NCBI GenBank assembly: GCA_016713825.1
Contig: JADJOJ010000004.1
Coordinates: 340,963-404,962, forward strand
DNA: 64,000 nt
Direction of reading: 5' to 3'
Source: Candidatus Leptofilum gracile
Lineage (GTDB): Bacteria; Chloroflexota; Anaerolineae; Promineifilales; Promineifilaceae
Shown here: positions 33,484 to 42,328 of the stretch, piece after piece
How positions within the stretch are numbered: position 1 is the first letter of the stretch
Layout: every line of letters begins with the position of its first letter
Notes under the pieces: generated by a model
Told to the model about the DNA's origin: nothing
What the model saw: only the letters and a program-made list of their open reading frames with translations
Databases searched by the model: none
Position numbers and translations under genes: made by a program

Positions 33484-34275
33484 TTAAACCAGATACCCGG
33501 CGGCGATTAAAGCGCCGCCCAACAATTCCACCCCCACTTCCTGGAAGCCAAATTTCTTGATGTTGTCGATAGGACGCGGCTGCTGCCCCGTCCAGACTGC
33601 GCGCAGCAGGAAGCCGCCAAAGGGCAGCATCGCCAGCCCGGGAATGAGACCCGCTACGGCCGTTCCCCCCACCAAAACCAACCCTATCACATGACTCCAC
33701 AACAGCGGCTGCCGGTTAAACGGCCGTTCATGGGTGTCGGCAATGCGTTGGCGGACGTAAAAAACGCCCAGCACATTTTGCGCCGCCATCAAGCCCCACA
33801 CCAGCCACACCGTGGGGTAGGATTGCCCCAGCGCGGCCAGCAGCGCCGCCGGAGCCATGAGCGCCAGCGCCGCCGCCCCAATCAGCTCCATGCGCAGCGA
33901 GCGGCTGCTTTGCGATCCCTGGGCCACTTGCAGGTAGGCAGCCATCAGCAACCCAAACGGCAGCAGCAGGTAAATCATGACGAAACGGCCGTACCACAAC
34001 AGCCCCAGGCCGCAAAGCAGCACAATGCCGCCCAACAGCAGCAGAATTCGCAAAGCCAGCGGGCCATCGCTGCGGCGCCCTTTTCCTTGCCGCACCCGCA
34101 GCCAGACGGTGGCCGGTTGGCGCAGCAAGAAGAAGGCCAATCCGCCCACCAGCACCAAAATGATGGGCAGGTTGATGGTTTCGGAAACGGCCGTTCCTAC
34201 CAAAAACGGCACCAGCAGCCAACTCCAGGAGCCGTGCTCGGCGGGGAGGATGAGTTGTTTGCGCAAGCGGGCCAT
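33484..34275 (-). CDS. YwiC-like integral membrane protein
   Basis: The protein has 263 residues, starting MARLRKQLILPAEHGSWSW. The PAEHGSW motif at 11-17, followed by about eight membrane helices, is the hallmark of the YwiC-like family; a second conserved stretch is VRQRIADTHERP. Its function is unknown; in other genomes it often lies near nitrate or molybdenum genes, but not here. The upstream cupin gene ends four bases before it, so the pair is an operon. Confidence 0.8.
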   Translation of the reverse strand: MARLRKQLILPAEHGSWSWLLVPFLVGTAVSETINLPIILVLVGGLAFFLLRQPATVWLRVRQGKGRRSDGPLALRILLLLGGIVLLCGLGLLWYGRFVMIYLLLPFGLLMAAYLQVAQGSQSSRSLRMELIGAAALALMAPAALLAALGQSYPTVWLVWGLMAAQNVLGVFYVRQRIADTHERPFNRQPLLWSHVIGLVLVGGTAVAGLIPGLAMLPFGGFLLRAVWTGQQPRPIDNIKKFGFQEVGVELLGGALIAAGYLV

Positions 34276-34279
34276 TAAA

Positions 34280-34609
34280 TTATTTACTGACGGTGAGGGT
34301 GAGGAGTAGGGTAACGGCCGTTTTGGCCAAAACACTGTGCGGCAAATGGGCGGGCATCTGCACCCAGGTGCCCGCCTGGGCTTCCATTGTGTCTTCGCCC
34401 AGGGTCAGCGTGGCTTCACCGCTTAGGAAGTGGAGGGTGGCGGGGAAAGCGGCCGTATGCTCCGATAGCTCTTCCCCGGCGGCAAAGCCAAACAGGGTTA
34501 CCTTTAGCAAATCATCGCTGTATACCTTGCGGCTCACAATCGATTCCGCCGGAATGTCCGGCAGCAGCCCCGCTAAATTTTCAACAACTCCGTAAATTGG
34601 TTCGCTCAT
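34280..34609 (-). CDS. Small cupin-domain protein
   Basis: The protein has 109 residues forming one cupin barrel. Motif 1 is LSEHTAAFPATLHFLSGEAT and motif 2 AGTWVQMPAHLPHSV, with His residues placed for metal binding. Single cupins like this are often dioxygenase-like or sensor proteins; no substrate can be given. First gene of an operon with the YwiC-like gene. Confidence 0.82.
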   Translation of the reverse strand: MSEPIYGVVENLAGLLPDIPAESIVSRKVYSDDLLKVTLFGFAAGEELSEHTAAFPATLHFLSGEATLTLGEDTMEAQAGTWVQMPAHLPHSVLAKTAVTLLLTLTVSK

Positions 34610-34630
34610 CTTATTTCTCCCGAAATTGGT

Positions 34631-34936
34631 TTAAGGAGCTTCTATTTTAGCAGATGAGCATGGGGCGACCTTGATGTAGATCAATTTTGGGGGGTGAGAG
34701 TGTGGGAAACGGCCCTGTTCTTTCAAAACAAAATGCCTAACGCTCGTTGGGCGGAACCAAATCTGATTTAAGAAAACTGATATTTTAGAAAAGAATTGAT
34801 TTAACCAACTGAAAATCATATACACCAGAATCAAAATGATTAATCCAATCGTTGTATTCGTAAGTGAGTTTCGTGCCTCACTAATTTCGCGAGCACCCCG
34901 TCTAAAAGTAAAAATAATTGTAAAGCCATAAAACAT
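34631..34936 (-). CDS. Short membrane protein, VirB2/pilin-like remnant
   Basis: The protein has 101 residues. The segment ISEARNSLTNTTIGLIILIL with a following hydrophobic helix resembles the second helix of small pilin/VirB2-like membrane proteins ('EARN.ltNaiIGl'). The first helix expected upstream is short (MFYGFTIIFTF), and an in-frame stop blocks further extension. The basic C-terminal half has no counterpart. It is probably a truncated remnant. Base composition is AT-rich compared with its neighbours. Confidence 0.4.
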   Translation of the reverse strand: MFYGFTIIFTFRRGAREISEARNSLTNTTIGLIILILVYMIFSWLNQFFSKISVFLNQIWFRPTSVRHFVLKEQGRFPHSHPPKLIYIKVAPCSSAKIEAP

Positions 34937-35133
34937 AAAAATTGAGTAACTATACAGGTATAGGTATGGGCCAAAGCGTCAAAAAACCGATTTTTGCCTA
35001 AATATGGCGGTACTGTTTTGTAAAAACTGCTGTCATTTTAAAGTCTAAATTATTTTTCTCGAACATGACCGCCATATTTTGCGCCCTGGTTGTGCGATAA
35101 CCCCGAATATTCGGGGCAAGGACACCTGAATAG

Positions 35134-35772
35134 TTACAAAATTGAAGCTAATGCTACACCAGCACCTGCTACTACATTAATTACTCCAAATGCTATATTA
35201 GATGCTGTAGTTGTTTGGTCAATAGCATTTAGCACCTCTATCGTACGAATGTTTGCAATTCTAGCTTGAACTTCAAACGGAATTGAGTTTGACGAACTTA
35301 GATTAGATACTAGTACACGTAGGATTATCCGATCACCAGCATTTAATAACTCTGGTGATAATTGGATTTCATTTTTTTCCTGATCTAATTTAACGTTGAT
35401 ATTATCTGGTTCAGTTTCTAGTATTCTCGCTTCAACAACTTGTGCATCAACAGGATAAATGATTTTTATTGGTGATGAATAATCTTCTGGCCTTATCGGT
35501 TGATTTCCAGTGTTCTCTAACTTTATTTGCATGAGAACAATGTCGTTAGCTGGCGACCCTTTGTAATATATTTCAATATCTTCTGCAGCTGATTCCTCAA
35601 TTTCCACAAGTGCAGTAGTTGCTAAAACCACAAGCTGTAGAGAGTATTGTTCACTGAAAAAGTATTCTTGAGCAAATGCAAATGCAATTGCTACAATAGC
35701 TACAATTGCGCCCGCAAATTGCCAGATTGGATCGCGCAAGATTCTAAGAATGGCTGATCGTTGACTCGTCAT
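35134..35772 (-). CDS. Hypothetical membrane-anchored protein
   Basis: The protein has 212 residues. One membrane helix (residues 18-36, AGAIVAIVAIAFAFA) is followed by an exported or cytoplasmic beta-rich domain (VLMQIKLENTGNQPI, a typical Ig-like strand pattern) and a hydrophobic C-terminal tail (NVVAGAGVALASIL). I recognise no family. The gene is clearly AT-rich, with A/T-ending codons unlike the rest of the window, and carries no ACGGCCGT site. Confidence 0.6.
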   Translation of the reverse strand: MTSQRSAILRILRDPIWQFAGAIVAIVAIAFAFAQEYFFSEQYSLQLVVLATTALVEIEESAAEDIEIYYKGSPANDIVLMQIKLENTGNQPIRPEDYSSPIKIIYPVDAQVVEARILETEPDNINVKLDQEKNEIQLSPELLNAGDRIILRVLVSNLSSSNSIPFEVQARIANIRTIEVLNAIDQTTTASNIAFGVINVVAGAGVALASIL

Positions 35773-35872
35773 AAGTTCTATTTTAAAGAAGCAAATATGC
35801 CTGTCGTTCAGTTGCTTAAGCTGCTCACCCCTTTCTTGTGATGTATCAGTTTAACGCGGAGTTGGGTGTGTT

Positions 35873-36625
35873 TTATGGTTGCGAACGCCTTTTTTGAAGT
35901 TCGGCAGGTAATTCATAAAGATATTTAAGAAGTTCACTAATGAAATTGGTAAGTTGTCGGGCATCATCAATTGTTACTTTTTCGATCGGGTCAAAATGTG
36001 CCCCAACATTACCAACTAAACGAACTTCCTTAGCCCATTCAGAAAGCGTAGGGTGCTAAATACCTTTTTCTCCTAAAGTATTCAATCGTTTTGCTAATGA
36101 ACCCTTTGTCTCACCTTTTTCAACTGTAATTGCTTCAAGCGTTCTTCGAGACATTACCGCTGATGCTCTGGGGCAATTTGCAGAAAGTGTAATAATTGCT
36201 TCAGAAAATACATTTGCAATATCGGAAGGTACTGCTGGTGATAATTTTGCTTCTGATAATGGCCACCAATGAATTCCACGAAACGATATAACACCACCTG
36301 TTTTTTGCTTATTCTTTGGATTTTCTCCTACCCATTGTTCTTCAATGACTATGGTACCTTGTTTGCAATGGCGGCATATGAGAGAAGTTGCTCTATCTAT
36401 AAGGTCGTAGTGCCGTTCGCCGTTCGGCTTTCTTGCATAAGTCTCGTAATCAAACGTAGCAGGCAGAGAACCTGCGATTTCAAAACTAGACTGCTTACCA
36501 CAGCGAGGGCATAAACCACTCGGCTTATTTGAATCAGGCGCTCCATCATTTTCTGGAGGCAAAACTTCATCGCGTTGCCCTTTTCGTTTTGGTTCGTCGT
36601 TGAATATGTTGAATATATTTGGCAT
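35873..36625 (-). pseudogene. DUF4145-type protein interrupted by an in-frame TAG
   Basis: From the ATG at 36625 the frame runs 189 codons to a TAG at 36056-36058, then continues in the same frame for 60 more codons to TAA at 35873. The part after the TAG (WAKEVRLVGNVGAHFDP, then DDARQLTNFISELLKYLYEL) is the conserved end of the DUF4145 domain, and CPRASAVMSRRTLEAI before it is its beginning. A zinc-ribbon pair (CPRCG at about 38-42 and CRHC at about 84-87) precedes the domain. It is either a nonsense mutation, a base-call error or, less likely, readthrough. DUF4145 is often found with restriction and defence genes; none are adjacent here. Confidence 0.72.
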
Positions 36626-36912
36626 GATAGTTAGACCTTTTATGTACTAGGTGCGAAGCACTCAACTACTTACTAACTTGCACCGATGTTTGATAAACCA
36701 CCAAGATTCGTTTTGCGTCATCAATGCTGGAAAATCTTCAATCAAGGCAAAGTACCTACATAAAGTGCTGGAAAAGATGAAAATCGAAATTTTATCATGC
36801 GTAGGGAATAACCTTTTCTGACGATAAACACGATCTAATGCAGTATAAAACTTTCAGATACTTTTGACAATTTGAAATTAAATTGCCAGGCTAGAGGGGT
36901 GCTGGAAACAAA

Positions 36913-36942
36913 AGCGCCGCTGCCTGTACAGGCAGCGGCGCT
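36913..36942 (-). terminator. Perfect 30-base palindrome after lon
   Basis: AGCGCCGCTGCCTGT and its exact complement form a GC-rich stem 22 bases beyond the lon stop, followed on the minus strand by TTTTGTTT. A probable terminator. Confidence 0.75.
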
Positions 36943-36964
36943 GGAATTGTGTCAAAAAAGTTGG

Positions 36965-39376
36965 TTAACTGTTGTCGGCGCGGAGGGGGGGGATGCCGGA
37001 GCCGCTGGATGCTTTGGGCAGGGGCACGTTCAGCCCCTCATTGCCGCCAGCCACCGTAAACGGCGCTTCGCTGCCGGGCAGCAGGGCAATCGCCAGCACC
37101 TCATCCAGGTGGCTCACCGGAATCAGCTCCAGCTCTTTCCGGATGGAGTCCGGCAGTTCGGGAATGTCTTTGGCGTTGTCGTTAGGCAAAAGCACCGTCT
37201 TGATGCCTGCTCGGTGGGCGGCAATCGTTTTCGACTTGAGGCCGCCAATGGCCAGTACCTTGCCGCGCAGCGTCACCTCGCCCGTCATCGCCACATCGCG
37301 GCGCACGGGGCGGCGGGTAAAGGCGGAGATAATCGCCGTGGCCATGCCGATGCCTGCGCTGGGGCCATCTTTGGGCGTGGCGCCATCTGGCACGTGGACG
37401 TGGATGTTCACCTTGTCGAAGATGGTCGGTTCCAGGCCTAGTGCCCGCGCGTTGGCCCGCGCATAGGTCAGCGCTGCCTGGGCGCTTTCGCGCATCACGT
37501 CACCCAGCGAGCCGGTGAGGGTGATTTTGCCGTTGCCCTCGCTCAGGCTCACCTCGATGGGCAGCGTGTCGCCGCCAAAGCTGTTCACCGCCAGACCCGT
37601 TACCACGCCAACCTCGTCCTGCTCCTCGGCAATGCCGTAGCGGAACTTTGTGGGGCCAAGATAGTCGGTAATCTCGTCTGGCGTCACGGAAAACGGGCCT
37701 GCTTCGCCGCCAGCCACCTTCACCGCAATTTTGCGCACCACAGAGCCGATGCTGCGCTCCAGGTTGCGCACGCCTGCTTCCCGGGTGTAGTAGCGAATGA
37801 GATGCTGCAACGATGCTTGCGGCAGTGTGACTTCGATGTTGCCAATGCCGTGCCCTTCTAGCTGCTTGGGCAGCAAATAGCCGTCGGCGATGGCGACTTT
37901 TTCTTCTTCGATGTAGCCGGGCATGGTGATTGTTTCCATGCGGTCCAGCAGCGGTGCCGGGATGGTGCTGAGCTGGTTGGAGGTGGTGATGAAAATCACC
38001 TGGCTCAGGTCAAACGGCACTTCCAGGTAATGGTCGGTGAAGTTACTGTTTTGTTCCGGGTCCAGCACTTCCAGCAGGGCGGATGACGGATCGCCGCGCC
38101 AGTCGGTGCCGACTTTGTCGATCTCATCCAGCACGATGACGGGGTTGCGCGTCTCGGCATCCCGCAGGGCGCGAATAATGCGCCCAGGAATCGCCCCGAT
38201 GTAGGTGCGGCGATGGCCGCGAATTTCGGCCTCGTCGCGCACGCCGCCCAGGCTGATGCGCACCAGCTCGCGCCCAATGGCGCGGGCCACGGAGGTGGCG
38301 ATGGAGGTTTTGCCGACTCCTGGCGGGCCGTTGAGGTTGATGATGGCGCCGCGCATCTTGGTACCGGCCAGCTTGCGTACGGCAACGTATTCTACGATGC
38401 GATCTTTCACATCTTCCAGGCCGTAATGGTCTTCGTCCAGCACGTCACGGACGTGGTGGATGTCTAGATTGTCCGCAGTGGCTTTGTTCCAGGGCAGCTC
38501 GGTGAGCCATTCCAGGTAGGTGCGAATGACGCTGGCTTCGGCGGATTGTTGGCCCTGGTATTCCAGTCGTTTGAGCTCTTTGATGGCCCGTTCCTGGACG
38601 TCTTCGGGCATGCCTGCTTCATCAATTTTCTTGCGCAGTTCGTCGGGAACGCTTTCGCCGTCTTCGCCGAGTTCTTTGCGGATGGCGCGCATTTGTTCGC
38701 GCAGCAGGTATTCGCGCTGGGCTTTGTCGGCCCCGGCGCGGGCGTCTTGCTGGATTTTGTTGCGCACTTCGGTGATGCGCAGCTCTTGCTTGAGGAATGT
38801 TATCGTAATTTCCAGCCGCTTTTCGCCGTTGACGGTGGCCAGCAGTTCGACTTCGGTTTCGAAGGGAAGGTTGAGCAGGCCGGCGATGTAGTCGGCCAGT
38901 TCACCGGCGCTGTCTTTGCTGCGGGTGGTGGCCATCACTTGCTGGTTGGCTTCACCGAGGGCGTCGGCGTATTGCTCCAGGTAGGCGATCGCTTCGGTGA
39001 TGATGGGGCTGTCTTCGCCTTCATCGGCGTCGGGGAGTTCGCTGTATTGGCCGGTGAGGAACGGTTCGGCCGTTTCCAATCCCACAAATTGTACGCGGCG
39101 GTGCAGCTCCACGAGCATTTGTACGCCCATGTGGGGGTGCGCAGCACGTCTCGTACGGTGGCCAGGATGCCAACCGGGACGAGGTCTTCTTTTGGGGAGT
39201 TCCACTTCGGCGTTGTATTGGACGAGGATGAGCAGTTCGCCACCGCGCTCAACGGCCTCTTGGGCTGCCGCCAACGAGCGTCGTCGCCCGATGGAGATGG
39301 TTGTGGTTACGCCGGGAAAAACGACGCCGCCACGGAGGGGAACGATGGGTACGGTTACATGGTGTTTGTGTTCCAT
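36965..39376 (-). CDS. lon: ATP-dependent protease Lon
   Basis: The protein has about 803 residues. N-terminal substrate domain (VPIVPLRGGVVFPG...), AAA+ module with Walker A GPPGVGKTS and Walker B PVIVLDEIDKVG, and a C-terminal protease domain with the Ser in PKDGPSAG (about 672) and the Lys in GGLKSKTIAAHRAG (about 715). It degrades damaged and regulatory proteins in the cytosol. Between about 39137 and 39190 the frame is shifted: an extra base in a T4 run (39190-39193) and a missing base in a G5 run (39133-39137) replace SPKEDLVPVGILATVRDVL with nonsense. Correcting both restores a normal protein. The gene has no exact ACGGCCGT, unlike almost all its neighbours. Confidence 0.94.
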   Translation of the reverse strand: MEHKHHVTVPIVPLRGGVVFPGVTTTISIGRRRSLAAAQEAVERGGELLILVQYNAEVELPKRRPRPGWHPGHRTRRAAHPHMGVQMLVELHRRVQFVGLETAEPFLTGQYSELPDADEGEDSPIITEAIAYLEQYADALGEANQQVMATTRSKDSAGELADYIAGLLNLPFETEVELLATVNGEKRLEITITFLKQELRITEVRNKIQQDARAGADKAQREYLLREQMRAIRKELGEDGESVPDELRKKIDEAGMPEDVQERAIKELKRLEYQGQQSAEASVIRTYLEWLTELPWNKATADNLDIHHVRDVLDEDHYGLEDVKDRIVEYVAVRKLAGTKMRGAIINLNGPPGVGKTSIATSVARAIGRELVRISLGGVRDEAEIRGHRRTYIGAIPGRIIRALRDAETRNPVIVLDEIDKVGTDWRGDPSSALLEVLDPEQNSNFTDHYLEVPFDLSQVIFITTSNQLSTIPAPLLDRMETITMPGYIEEEKVAIADGYLLPKQLEGHGIGNIEVTLPQASLQHLIRYYTREAGVRNLERSIGSVVRKIAVKVAGGEAGPFSVTPDEITDYLGPTKFRYGIAEEQDEVGVVTGLAVNSFGGDTLPIEVSLSEGNGKITLTGSLGDVMRESAQAALTYARANARALGLEPTIFDKVNIHVHVPDGATPKDGPSAGIGMATAIISAFTRRPVRRDVAMTGEVTLRGKVLAIGGLKSKTIAAHRAGIKTVLLPNDNAKDIPELPDSIRKELELIPVSHLDEVLAIALLPGSEAPFTVAGGNEGLNVPLPKASSGSGIPPLRADNS

Positions 39377-39659
39377 GAGTATGTCCTTTAATCGACTCGA
39401 ATCTTACTGCGCCTTTGTCTAATACTGCCTAATTAACAATACGGTCACTTTCTATATTTTCTGCTTACACGATTGGCTCTTGTTTTGCATGGGCAGTGGG
39501 TGGCGTTTGATTCTGTCGTTTGACGATAATTTTTTCAGTATTAACCGACTGTGTTTGCTCCACAATAGGTCTATAGTATTTTAGGAAGAGTGATGGGTTA
39601 AACAATAGTCCTACGTCAGAATCGTGTTAGAAAATCTGTTCTGGGGGGATGGAGGAGCA

Positions 39660-39725
39660 AGTGCCAGGCACAGGGCGGCACGTTTTGGCAGGAGAAGACC
39701 TGCTGCGCTGTGCCTGGCACTTTTT
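39660..39725 (-). terminator. Hairpin with GTGCCAGGCAC word, probable bidirectional terminator
   Basis: AGTGCCAGGCACAG pairs with CTGTGCCTGGCACT and is followed on the plus strand by T5. It lies directly after the aldo/keto reductase stop. A related GTGCCAGGCAC hairpin is at 44179-44243. Confidence 0.68.
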
Positions 39726-39727
39726 GA

Positions 39728-40732
39728 TTAGTTCCAGGGGAGGTTGCTGCGGGTTTGCCAGTAAACGGCCGTTTCCTCCCCCATCCCCAATAAAACATCA
39801 GCCAGCTCTGGCTGCCAGTTGATGTTGATCGCTTGAATATTGGAAAGCAGGTGGTCTGCCTGGGCGGCCCCGCTGAGGACGACATCCACAAATGGCTGAT
39901 TGAGAACGGCGGCCAGGGCGAGGGCATCGACGGTGGTGTGGTGCTGCTGGGCGAGTTGGCGGAGGGTTTGCATTTGGGGCTGAAAGCTGGGGGTTTGGTT
40001 GCGCGGGGTGAGACGGCCGTTTGCCAATGCCTCTTTCACGATTACGCCCAATCCTGCTTGATGGGCGGCGGTGAGAACGGCCGTTGCCGACTGCTCTAAA
40101 ATGTTCCAGGTGGCCTGCACGGAGCCGAACAGCAGTTTGCCGTCGAACTCAATTTCCAGGGCGCGCCAAAGCGTGTCCGCCTGGCCGGTGCCGCTGAGGG
40201 AGAGGCCGATGAGGGTGCCGCTGTTGCGCAGGCGGGCCAGTTCGGTGAGAACGGCCGTGTTTTCCAACACGCCGCTGTCTAGCGTGGCGGAGTGAATCTG
40301 GTACAGGTTGAGCTGTGCGCCGAAATTTGCCTGCGATTCTTGCCACTGGCGCTGGAGGACGGGCAGGCTGTGGTCTTTCACTTCGTGTTGTTGCCCGGCG
40401 GGCACGTTTACCTGCCAGTCGGCGGTGTAGGTGTAGCCCCATTTGGAGCCAACGGTGACGCTGGTGGGATCGATGTGGCGCGTTTGCAGCCAGGAGGCGA
40501 GGAAGGTTTCGGAACGGCCGTACGACCGCGCCGCATCAAAATACCGAATGCCCGCTTCCCAGGCGGCGTCTAGCACGGTGTGGGCGTGGGCTTCCATGGC
40601 GGCGATGTCGTAATTGTGGTTCAGGTCGGTGGCGTGGCCCAGGTTGATGTAGCCGGGTCGCCCCAGCGCCGCCAACCCCAGGCCGATGGGGGTGACGGTT
40701 AAGTTGGTATGGCCGAATGGTTTTGGGTTCAT
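39728..40732 (-). CDS. Aldo/keto reductase
   Basis: The protein has 334 residues from MNPKPFGHTN. It is a (beta/alpha)8 barrel with the catalytic Asp/Tyr in RYFDAARSYGRSE, the Lys in VTVGSKWGY, and IHSAT in the position of the usual His. It probably reduces a sugar or aldehyde with NADPH; this clade resembles L-fucose/D-threo-aldose dehydrogenase-like members. Upstream frame extension runs through GATTAGAGATTAGAG words and was excluded. It carries five ACGGCCGT sites. Confidence 0.85.
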   Translation of the reverse strand: MNPKPFGHTNLTVTPIGLGLAALGRPGYINLGHATDLNHNYDIAAMEAHAHTVLDAAWEAGIRYFDAARSYGRSETFLASWLQTRHIDPTSVTVGSKWGYTYTADWQVNVPAGQQHEVKDHSLPVLQRQWQESQANFGAQLNLYQIHSATLDSGVLENTAVLTELARLRNSGTLIGLSLSGTGQADTLWRALEIEFDGKLLFGSVQATWNILEQSATAVLTAAHQAGLGVIVKEALANGRLTPRNQTPSFQPQMQTLRQLAQQHHTTVDALALAAVLNQPFVDVVLSGAAQADHLLSNIQAININWQPELADVLLGMGEETAVYWQTRSNLPWN

Positions 40733-40744
40733 AAAAAGATACCT

Positions 40745-40795
40745 CATGGGAGATTGGAGATTAGAGATTAGAGATTGAACCAGTCTCCGGTCATT
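40745..40795. repeat. Intergenic iterated-word block (GAGATTAGA family)
   Basis: GAGATTGGAGATTAGAGATT repeats the word four times, then AGTCTCC gives a short complementary arm. Same family as 13388-13425, 26333-26400 and 56843-56918. Confidence 0.75.
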
Positions 40796-40840
40796 AATAT
40801 TTTTAATTTTACCGCAGAGCACGTGGCGGACGCAGAGGTT

Positions 40841-41305
40841 TTAAGGTTTGGTGGACCAGACCATGACGGCGAGGTAGCCGGGGATGCGGCTGAGTTTTTG
40901 GATTGGTTTGAAGAGGGCGCGGGCCAAACGGAAGTAGAAGGGGAGGGAACGGCCGTCTCCCCCCTGCACCTCTACAAAGCCAAACTGTGCATAAAACGGT
41001 ACCAGCTTGTCCATGCAGGTGAGCCAGACGGGCGGCTGTTCCTCAGCCAACAGCCGCTGAATGAGTTCCCCGGCGATGCCCTGCCGACGGTATTCTTTTT
41101 GCACGGCGATGGAGGCCAATTCGCGGGAGCCACCCCGGTGGGGTTTGATTTGCCCACAGCCGACGAGACGGCCGTTTTCAGCCACCGCCACCAAAAAGCG
41201 GGGCCACTTCAGCCCCATCGGATTGATGTTCACAGCTCGAATAAGAGACTTAATCGCTGCTTCGTCGCTGGCCTTAGCCGGTCGGTAGGTGATGGTAGTT
41301 TGCAA
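40841..41305 (-). CDS. GNAT-family N-acetyltransferase
   Basis: The protein has 154 residues. The acetyl-CoA loop VQKEYRRQGIAGELIQRLL lies near 68-86, preceded by a LASIAV strand and followed by YAQFGFVEV. It acetylates an unknown amine. The basic C-terminal tail (about 30 residues after FRLARALFK) is longer than the core fold. Confidence 0.85.
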   Translation of the reverse strand: MQTTITYRPAKASDEAAIKSLIRAVNINPMGLKWPRFLVAVAENGRLVGCGQIKPHRGGSRELASIAVQKEYRRQGIAGELIQRLLAEEQPPVWLTCMDKLVPFYAQFGFVEVQGGDGRSLPFYFRLARALFKPIQKLSRIPGYLAVMVWSTKP

Positions 41306-41408
41306 GATGCTTATTTCTGAATTGGATAGTGATAAAACTCACGCAAAGTCGCAAAGCCTCAGATTAGGTCTAAAAAAACAGTGAAAACCTGTGTTTATCA
41401 GTGTCCCA

Positions 41409-41831
41409 TTACCCTTTCATTTTGCGTAGAGCCATGGCCATTGCGCCCAGGGCGGTAAACAGGGTGATAGCGATTTTGGTAACGTCCACCACTGGCTCCA
41501 CGCGCACGCCGTTGGGGCCAATGATGATGGTGGCCACCGGGCGGGCCATGGTGGTGCCGCCACCGCCGCCACCGCCACCAAAGCCCGTGGCCGCGCCTGC
41601 TTCTTCTTCACCTTCGCTTTCGCCGGGGGCGTTGCCGCCGCCGCTGCCGTAGCCCACGCCCATGCCTGCCATGTATTCCGAGGCGGTGATGATGGTGTGC
41701 TCGCCGACGGTGATGGGCGGGCCATAAACGGCGTCGGGGCGGGTGACATCGAACAGTTTGCCGATGAGTTCATTGGCAGATTTCTGGTCGGTGACGGATT
41801 CGATCATTAATTTGTTAAAGCTGTCGCTCAT
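41409..41831 (-). CDS. GerW/YtfJ-family protein
   Basis: The protein has 140 residues. The N-terminal half (LIGKLFDVTRPDAVYGPPITVGEHTII) is the YtfJ/GerW core; the middle is an acidic, then Gly8-rich loop; the end (VRVEPVVDVTKIA...) closes with a hydrophobic helix and basic tail. In endospore formers GerW acts in germination, but homologues occur widely in non-sporulating bacteria with unknown function. The next gene upstream (41916-42215) ends in a similar tail, suggesting related or partner proteins. Confidence 0.72.
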   Translation of the reverse strand: MSDSFNKLMIESVTDQKSANELIGKLFDVTRPDAVYGPPITVGEHTIITASEYMAGMGVGYGSGGGNAPGESEGEEEAGAATGFGGGGGGGGTTMARPVATIIIGPNGVRVEPVVDVTKIAITLFTALGAMAMALRKMKG

Positions 41832-41845
41832 GGGATTCTCCAGGG

Positions 41846-41925
41846 TTTGGTTTTGGTGGATAGTTTGTTAGTGGTTTGTTTGAGTTACCAGCCTCTAACC
41901 ACCAGCCACCAACCACTATTTACTC
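41846..41925. repeat. Intergenic iterated-word hairpin (GGTTTGTT / CCACCAACCA family)
   Basis: GGTTTGGTTTTGGTGG and TAGTGGTTTG face CTAACCACCAGCCACCAACC. It separates the GerW-like gene from its upstream partner and overlaps the partner's stop. Confidence 0.65.
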
Positions 41926-42215
41926 TTCTTGATGATGCGTAAAAGCAGGGGGAGCAGCAGGCTGGCAGCCAGTACGCTCCAGGTGGCCAGGCGGGTGACG
42001 TCTACGATGGGGTGGCGTTCGGTTTGGTCGCCGTTTTGGATGTGTACGGCCGTTGGCCATTGCCACACAAAGCCGCCGTAAGGAAAGTTGATGATCAGCG
42101 CCTGGGATTCGGGGATGAGGGTGTGGTGTGGGGTGGAACTTGTACTGAGTGAAGCCGAAGTAACGGCCGTTCCCTGCACGGTTTTCCATTCAATAAAATC
42201 GGTAAGTTTGGGCAT
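41916..42215 (-). CDS. Small protein with C-terminal helix, partner of the GerW-like gene
   Basis: The protein has 99 residues from MPKLTDFIEWKTVQG. The last 35 residues (ERHPIVDVTRLATWSV..LLLRIIKKSK) parallel the end of the GerW-like protein (PVVDVTKIA...LRKMKG): a VDVT[KR] motif, a hydrophobic segment and a basic tail. The rest is not recognised. The likely order of transcription is 42982, then this gene, then the GerW-like gene, all on the minus strand. Confidence 0.6.
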   Translation of the reverse strand: MPKLTDFIEWKTVQGTAVTSASLSTSSTPHHTLIPESQALIINFPYGGFVWQWPTAVHIQNGDQTERHPIVDVTRLATWSVLAASLLLPLLLRIIKKSK

Positions 42216-42328
42216 GGCTCTCCTTTTAGAATTAGAAAGAAAAAGCGGAACACAGAGATTCACGGAGGTTACGCAGAGTTACACAAAGAGGGTTGCGTGC
42301 TGCAAATGTGGGGGCGATGAGACCAGGG

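Noticed and set aside
34631..34936. Functional conjugation pilin gene
   Set aside because: Only one of two helices is convincing and no other type IV secretion genes are nearby; kept only as a low-confidence remnant.
36056..36058. Pyrrolysine or other recoding at the TAG of the DUF4145 gene
   Set aside because: No recoding element or related machinery is visible, and the gene lies in a decaying AT-rich island.
39137..39190. A lineage-specific Arg/His-rich insertion in Lon
   Set aside because: The stretch becomes normal Lon sequence when read one frame over; two compensating indels explain it.
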